From Streptosporangiaceae bacterium (GTDB lineage: Bacteria; Actinomycetota; Actinomycetes; Streptosporangiales; Streptosporangiaceae), in NCBI GenBank assembly GCA_019245115.1, contig JAFARZ010000127.1, positions 1 to 38,868 on the forward strand: 38,868 nucleotides of DNA, given 5' to 3'. A model generated the notes under the pieces. It made no database searches, had not been told where the DNA came from, and was given only the letters and a program-made list of their open reading frames with translations. This document shows positions 34,316 to 38,868 of the stretch, one piece after another. Numbering within the stretch: position 1 is the stretch's first letter; each line of letters opens with the position of its first letter. The position numbers were made by a program, and so were the translations under genes.

Positions 34316-35047
34316 ATGCGACGCCCTGCGAGATGGCTTATCAGGGAACCCTCAGCTGGAAGTGACGCCCGCTTGTTCTGTATTCCGTATTCCGGATGCG
34401 GGGCAAGCATGTACCGGCAATGGCCGCAATTTCTTGACGGAATCGAGGTCTGCCCCGTCCAGCTGCCGGGCCGCGAGAACCGGATGCGCGAGCCCGCCTA
34501 TGGCACTTATGAGGAAATGGCGGACGGCCTTGTTGACGGGCTGGCATCCTACCTCGACAAGCCATTCGGCTTCTTTGGTCAGTGCGGATCCGCGCTGGCC
34601 GCTGTCGAGACCACTATCCGGCTCGCCGAACGCGGCCTTCCGGTGCCTAAGCGCCTGTTCCTGTCCTCCCAGGTGGCGCCGCATGACCCGCCATACGGCC
34701 GGCTGCTGGGCATGACGAATCCTCAGTTGCGAGACGAACTGCACTTCCTGTTCGCCGAACTGGGAGCGGAACCGCCAGAGGATCTCGTTGACCTTGCCCA
34801 CGAAATCCTCATCACCGACATGGAAGCGACCCGCAAGTACCGCCACGACCACGCGGTGGACCTCCCCACGCCCATCACCGCCATCGCATGGACACGTGAC
34901 ATCGATGTCCCGGCCGAACTCACCAAGGGCTGGTCGGACTACGCGCCGACCACGTTCGAACTGCTCGAAGGCGTGCATTACACGTTCCTGGAAGCACCGG
35001 AGTCGTTGCGGGCCGTCATCGTTCGCGATCTCGGGAAGGGAGTGTAA
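34316..35047 (+). CDS. Type II thioesterase with cysteine in place of the nucleophilic serine
   Basis: This is a 243-aa alpha/beta hydrolase of the type II TE family: FCIPYSGCGASMYRQW, VQLPGRENRMREP, then the elbow FFGQCGSALAAVE, where the usual GHSxG is G88-Q-C90-G-S92. Cys90 takes the nucleophile position. The His is in EGVHYTFLE, and the acid is probably in TRDIDVP. Cys-type TEs are known in beta-lactone and beta-lactam releasing domains and in some free TEs; here the neighbours (A-PCP and P450) suggest transfer or hydrolysis of the carrier-bound hydroxylated residue. The start follows AAGGGA; its TAA overlaps the next ATG. It is clearly different from the Ser-type TE at 10820. Confidence 0.9.
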   Translation: MRRPARWLIREPSAGSDARLFCIPYSGCGASMYRQWPQFLDGIEVCPVQLPGRENRMREPAYGTYEEMADGLVDGLASYLDKPFGFFGQCGSALAAVETTIRLAERGLPVPKRLFLSSQVAPHDPPYGRLLGMTNPQLRDELHFLFAELGAEPPEDLVDLAHEILITDMEATRKYRHDHAVDLPTPITAIAWTRDIDVPAELTKGWSDYAPTTFELLEGVHYTFLEAPESLRAVIVRDLGKGV

Positions 35048-38000
35048 TGACGTCTCGCGTCGCGGGGTCCTATCTCCTCGGAGAGAGGATCGAGCAAGTC
35101 TTTGCGCACCATGCGAAGCGCGCTCCCGATGCCGTCGCCGTACAGCAGGGAACAGAGCAGGTGACGTACGGGGAATTGCGCCAGGAGGCCGGCAAGGTCA
35201 CATCGGCATTGCGGGCGCTGGGGATTGGCGCCGGAGATTTCGTTCCAGTACTCATGGATCGCTCTCCGCAGCTTGTGGCTACCCTGCTCGGTATTATGGG
35301 GACGGGGGCCGCGTATATCGCTATGGACTCCGGCTGGCCGAAAGGTCGTATCGATGACGTTGTGGCGCGTAGCGGGTCCGGGTTCGTAGCCGACGCCGCA
35401 TTTTTCGACGGGCTGCCGTCAACGGTCACCGATTTCCCGCCTCTCTCCGATGGAACCGTGGCGGCATGCGTCTTCTTCACATCTGGATCGACCGGGCGGC
35501 CCAAGGGAGTTATTTCCCCGCATCGCGGTACCGTAAGAACTCTGGTTGAAGTTCCCGAGATACCCCTGGACCAGGACACCGTATTCTTGCAGTGCGCTCC
35601 GTTGCCGTGGGATGGGGCCTCGATTGAGTTGTGGGCACCGCTACTCAACGGGGGGCGATGCGTCTTTCTCGACCCAGGGTTGCCCGCCCTCGACGCATCC
35701 GCACTGCGGGCGGCCATCGATCAGGGGGTGAATAGCCTATGGCTGACAAGCTCCCTGCTTAACGTGCTTGTCGAGGAAGACCTGGAACTCTTTCAGGGGA
35801 TACGCCTGCTGCTGACCGGCGGGGAACGGGTTTCCCCGACGCATGCCCGGAGAATCCTGGAGCGTTTCCCCGGCCTGCACCTGGTCAACGGCTATGGCCC
35901 GGCGGAGAGCACCATCTTCGCGACCGTCCACCGGATACGGCCCGAGGATGTCGGCGATGGCGCTCCGGATGTGCCGATAGGGACCCCAGTCCCGCATACG
36001 GGGGTACTCCTGATCGGGCAAGATGGGGAGCCAGTCCCGGCCGGGGAAATCGGGGAAATCGCCATCAGCGGCGACGGACTCGCCATCGGTTATCTCGGCG
36101 ACCCGGAAGAAACCAGGAAGCGTTTCTTCACGCTCGACGACGCTCGCTATTACCGCACCGGAGACCTGGCGCAGGCAGATAGCAACGGGATCCTGCGTTA
36201 CCGCGGCCGGTCCGACCGCCAGTTCAAGATCAACGGCCTGCGTATCGAACCGGGCGAAGTCGAGGCAGTGATCGAGACATACCCCACGATCTCCTCCTGC
36301 CACGTCGTCCGCGCCGAACTCTCCCCTGGCCGGCCTCAGGTGGGCTGTGTCTACGCAACATCGGATGCCGCACCCGTTGACCTGGCGGAATTGCGGAATT
36401 TCTCCGCCAGGAAGCTACTCAAGGGGATGCTCCCGAGCATTGCGTGTCAGGTGCCCCGATTGCCTTTGGGCGCCACGGGGAAAGTCGATTCCGCAGCGGT
36501 TCTCCGCCTACTCCAGGAGAATTCCGGCGAGGCCGCGGCACCGGATGCCCTGGCCGACGGTGAGGCAGAACTGTTCCTGAGCGAGGTGCGCTCGCTTCTC
36601 GGCCGGCCGGAACTTACCCTTCACGATGACCTGGTCGCCGCGGGAATCGATTCTCTGGACGCTATCCGTCTGAGCGCCCGGCTCGGAGCGCGTACCGGCA
36701 CCCGGATCCCCGCACTTCATGTCTACCGGGAACCTACTGTTGCCGGCCTGCTGAAGGCGGCTGCCCTGGCTTCAGAAGGACACGTCTCACTTCTGGCGGC
36801 GCATGCCGATGACGGCGGACCCTGCTCCCTGTCCCATGCGCAGGAGCGCTTCTGGCTCGCCGAACAGTTCTTTCCCGGTGCGGCGGACAACATGGCCGTC
36901 CTTGCCTATGTCATCACCGGCCAGCTCGACACCGACGTACTGCAAGCCGCTCTCGGTGACGTTGTCGCCCGGCACCCTTCATTGCGAACGCTCTATGCGT
37001 GGTCGAAAACCACGGCGACGCAGCGGGTCCTGGGCACCGACGACGCCCAGGTGCGCTTGGCGCCGGTCGACCCGCCCGCTGATGCCGATGGTCTTCCAAC
37101 GCGGGACATAGCCGAGCATCTCACCGCCGACTGGTTCGACACTCCCTTCGACCTGACCAAAGAGATCCCGCTGCGTGCGCGGCTGGCCCGGCTGGACGAC
37201 GAACGGTACCTCCTCTGCCTGCATCTTCATCACGTAGCGTTCGACGGCTGGTCGGAAGACATCCTCATCAGGGATCTACACGACGCCTACGCGTCACGCG
37301 TCGCGGGTCACCCGCCGCTCCCCGCTAAACCGGCAATCACGTATGCCGACTACAGCAGATGGGAGCGGGCTCAGATCGATCAGTGGGTGGGCGCGGACCT
37401 GCCGTTCTGGCGGGACATCCTGGAGTCATCCCCCGGTCCCTGCCTGCCTGCCCCGGCCGGCCTCGGAGAAGCCGAACGGCTGGAAACCGTGCTCGAGGTG
37501 AGCCCGGACATCGTCGAAGGGCTTACGCGTGCCGCGGCTCAGTGCGGTAGTCCGGTCATGGGCGCGCTGCTCGCCGCGGCCGCGCAGGCACTGTCGCGTA
37601 CTCTCGGCATCCGCGATGTCTGCCTCGGCACCCTCACCATGGGCCGCCACGAGCCACAACTGGAACATCTCATCGGTTACTTCGTCAATCCGCTGGCGGT
37701 GCCGATGCATGGAGTTCCAGATCTGACTCCCGGCGAACTCCTGACCGTCACAGGTGAAACAATCGCTTCAGTCATGGACCACAGCAGGACACCGTTCGAC
37801 CGCTTGGTATACGAACTGCGACCCGACCGTGAACGGCATCCATGGTTCCAGGCCTGGGCAGTTCTGCATAATCCGAAACCGCACGGCCGACCCGACTCCG
37901 GGCTAACAATCGAGCCAATCTGGATCAGGCCACCGCGAACGTCATTCGAACTGATGATAGAGGCATTTCCCCAGTACAGCGGAGGGTGGGAACTACGCAT

Positions 38001-38109
38001 TTCACGGCGTGCCGATGGCATCGATCACGACACCGCTGAGGCATTGGCCGCTGAACTCGCCACAGCCATCAGTAGCCTGTCCTCATCGGCGGCCGCTCTC
38101 CTGAGCTGA
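35047..38109 (+). CDS. NRPS, A-PCP-C
   Basis: This 1020-aa protein begins directly with an adenylation domain, so it may start a chain or receive its partner in trans. A: FFTSGSTGRPKG (about 144), WDGASIELW, NGYGPAEST (PAE instead of PTE), YYRTGDLAQ and GATGKVD with the a10 lysine. My code reading is DGIWLTGIFK; Asp235 is kept, so an alpha-amino acid is expected, but I cannot name it. PCP: AGIDSLDAIRL (about 533). C: SHAQERFWLAEQF, LHLHHVAFDGWSED (active HHxxxDG, about 727), and IGYFVNPLAVPM. It ends without thioesterase. The start codon overlaps the TE stop (TAATG) and has GGGAAGGGAG upstream. The C-terminal C domain would hand the first residue to a downstream carrier. Confidence 0.93.
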   Translation: MTSRVAGSYLLGERIEQVFAHHAKRAPDAVAVQQGTEQVTYGELRQEAGKVTSALRALGIGAGDFVPVLMDRSPQLVATLLGIMGTGAAYIAMDSGWPKGRIDDVVARSGSGFVADAAFFDGLPSTVTDFPPLSDGTVAACVFFTSGSTGRPKGVISPHRGTVRTLVEVPEIPLDQDTVFLQCAPLPWDGASIELWAPLLNGGRCVFLDPGLPALDASALRAAIDQGVNSLWLTSSLLNVLVEEDLELFQGIRLLLTGGERVSPTHARRILERFPGLHLVNGYGPAESTIFATVHRIRPEDVGDGAPDVPIGTPVPHTGVLLIGQDGEPVPAGEIGEIAISGDGLAIGYLGDPEETRKRFFTLDDARYYRTGDLAQADSNGILRYRGRSDRQFKINGLRIEPGEVEAVIETYPTISSCHVVRAELSPGRPQVGCVYATSDAAPVDLAELRNFSARKLLKGMLPSIACQVPRLPLGATGKVDSAAVLRLLQENSGEAAAPDALADGEAELFLSEVRSLLGRPELTLHDDLVAAGIDSLDAIRLSARLGARTGTRIPALHVYREPTVAGLLKAAALASEGHVSLLAAHADDGGPCSLSHAQERFWLAEQFFPGAADNMAVLAYVITGQLDTDVLQAALGDVVARHPSLRTLYAWSKTTATQRVLGTDDAQVRLAPVDPPADADGLPTRDIAEHLTADWFDTPFDLTKEIPLRARLARLDDERYLLCLHLHHVAFDGWSEDILIRDLHDAYASRVAGHPPLPAKPAITYADYSRWERAQIDQWVGADLPFWRDILESSPGPCLPAPAGLGEAERLETVLEVSPDIVEGLTRAAAQCGSPVMGALLAAAAQALSRTLGIRDVCLGTLTMGRHEPQLEHLIGYFVNPLAVPMHGVPDLTPGELLTVTGETIASVMDHSRTPFDRLVYELRPDRERHPWFQAWAVLHNPKPHGRPDSGLTIEPIWIRPPRTSFELMIEAFPQYSGGWELRISRRADGIDHDTAEALAAELATAISSLSSSAAALLS

Positions 38110-38144
38110 ATATTAACCAATAAGACGAGGAAAGGATCATAATC

Positions 38145-38468
38145 ATGTTTGGTGATGAGAGTCAGGATTTCGAAGTCGTCGTGAACGCGGAAGAGCAGTA
38201 CTCCATCTGGCCTTCTAACCGCGACCTTCCAGCGGGCTGGCACCTTGCGGGCTTCCGGGGACCGAAAAGCGACTGCCTGGCCCACATCGATATCGTATGG
38301 ACCGACATCACCCCGCTGAGCGCGCGTCAGGGGACATTTGACCCGACTTGTGAAATTATCGGCGGCCGGGCAGGCGAAGAATTTGCTGACCTGCGGGTTC
38401 TCGTGGCCGGCTTACTGGGACAACGTGCGCTTGCGGCGGCCAGCCAAACGGCAGTACCGGCCAAGTAG
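38145..38468 (+). CDS. MbtH-like protein with long C-terminal extension
   Basis: The first 62 residues or so match the MbtH family: FEVVVNAEEQYSIWP, LPAGWHLAGF, CLAHIDIVWTDITPLS, including the conserved Trp residues. These small partners bind the N-terminal subdomain of adenylation domains and are needed for many to fold or work; here there are four candidate A domains. Usual length is about 70 aa, but this frame gives 107 aa. The tail after PLSARQ matches nothing I recognise and runs up to the repeat DNA at the right end. A frameshift or replaced gene end is possible. GAGGAAAGG precedes the ATG, 35 bp after the NRPS stop. Confidence 0.93.
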   Translation: MFGDESQDFEVVVNAEEQYSIWPSNRDLPAGWHLAGFRGPKSDCLAHIDIVWTDITPLSARQGTFDPTCEIIGGRAGEEFADLRVLVAGLLGQRALAAASQTAVPAK

Positions 38469-38525
38469 CAGCGTTACGGACATCTCGCACGCGGCGTTCC
38501 CGGGGTCCTCCGGCCCGCCCTGTTC

Positions 38526-38626
38526 ACATGTCACCCTTCCTGACCGACATGTCACCCGGTAACGCTGGACAGAAGCCACAAATCAGGACACGGAATCGTC
38601 GTAGCGGGTGACATGTGTGTCGTAGC
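38526..38626. repeat. Arm-like repeat next to copy B
   Basis: This segment matches the right arm of the 3.2-4.1 kb element (3966-4065) in the same orientation. TGTCACCC lies at 38529-38536 and 38550-38557 (21 bp apart) and its inverse at 38606-38613. It joins copy B directly, whereas at the left end of the cluster the arm before the core is inverted and about 65 bp away. Confidence 0.65.
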
Positions 38627-38868
38627 GGGCAATGCCGGTGAATTAAGCCCGCCTGGCCAGCCGCCACTGGCTCGCAATGCCACGGCTGGCGCGGTGCTTT
38701 TACGCTTCGTGGTGACTTTATGGTACTGGGTGCGCGCGCCAAAATAACGTGCGTTTGCGGCATGTTGGGCATGTCGTCTTTGCTAGAGTGCGCTGAACAG
38801 CCTGGGTGAACTATGCATACCGATACATAGCGGACACATGGGCCATCCTTCAGTGGGAAGAAAAGAGC
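38627..38868. repeat. Direct repeat, copy B (to window end)
   Basis: Same length and orientation as 3403-3644, about 97 percent identical by eye, with the last 145 bp identical. The window stops just after GGAAGAAAAGAGC, so the hairpin partner seen in copies A and C would lie outside. Confidence 0.9.

Larger units (their letters stand above)
38469..38868. other. Gene-free right end composed mostly of repeat DNA
   Basis: After MbtH no gene is visible. The region starts with about 55 bp of unremarkable sequence, then the arm-like segment and direct repeat copy B, which reaches the window edge. No hairpin with a T-run was found for termination of the plus operon. Confidence 0.6.

Noticed and set aside
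1..38868. tRNA, rRNA or CRISPR arrays
   Set aside because: No cloverleaf, rRNA-like sequence or regularly spaced short repeats with unique spacers were seen.

Overview
The window is high-GC DNA with overlapping, translationally coupled genes, many GTG/TTG starts, and modular PKS and NRPS genes. This points to a secondary-metabolite region of an actinomycete; I cannot name the genus. Most of it is one hybrid NRPS-PKS gene cluster of about 34 kb.

Layout. 1-1467 (minus) is the N-terminal part of a large modular type I PKS that runs off the left edge. 1825-3096 (plus) is a family 2 glycosyltransferase of lower GC. 3097-4264 has no gene but holds an element of about 830 bp with about 97-bp inverted arms and six TGTCACCC motifs. 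4265-7286 (plus) carries a HopA1-like protein and a secreted beta-propeller. 12837-7319 (minus) is an operon: MFS exporter, type II thioesterase, cysteine-type adenylation enzyme with an embedded methyltransferase, free carrier protein, and SDR. 12838-13471 is a diverged copy of the repeat family, followed by a DinB/DUF664 gene (plus). 29658-14027 (minus) is the main assembly-line operon: PKS (KS-AT-KR-ACP), NRPS (C-A remnant-PCP), NRPS (C-A(N-MT)-PCP-E-C-PCP), and a second MFS closely related to the first. A hotdog-fold gene (30702-29962, minus) lies before it. 30740-38468 (plus) is the third operon: NRPS A-PCP, P450, type II TE with a cysteine nucleophile, NRPS A-PCP-C, and MbtH. The window ends inside a 242-bp direct repeat of the sequence at 3403-3644, so near-identical repeats bracket the cluster.

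How it may work (inference). Four adenylation domains supply building blocks. By my manual specificity-code reading they are valine-like (A-PCP next to a P450 and a TE, suggesting hydroxylation on the carrier), cysteine (with an a2-a3 methyltransferase, suggesting S-methylcysteine), one N-methylated and then epimerised residue of unknown identity, and one unassigned. The PKS adds one reduced two-carbon unit. Two carrier domains in the main line have no working adenylation domain beside them and would have to be loaded in trans. No integrated terminal thioesterase is visible, so release probably uses a free TE or an enzyme outside the window.

The most unusual features are the in-frame copies of a GC-rich mini-repeat inside the minus-strand NRPS genes (AAGGPG in protein), the coexistence of both known A-domain interruption types, the gutted A domain, the Cys-type TE, and the repeat family flanking and punctuating the cluster.
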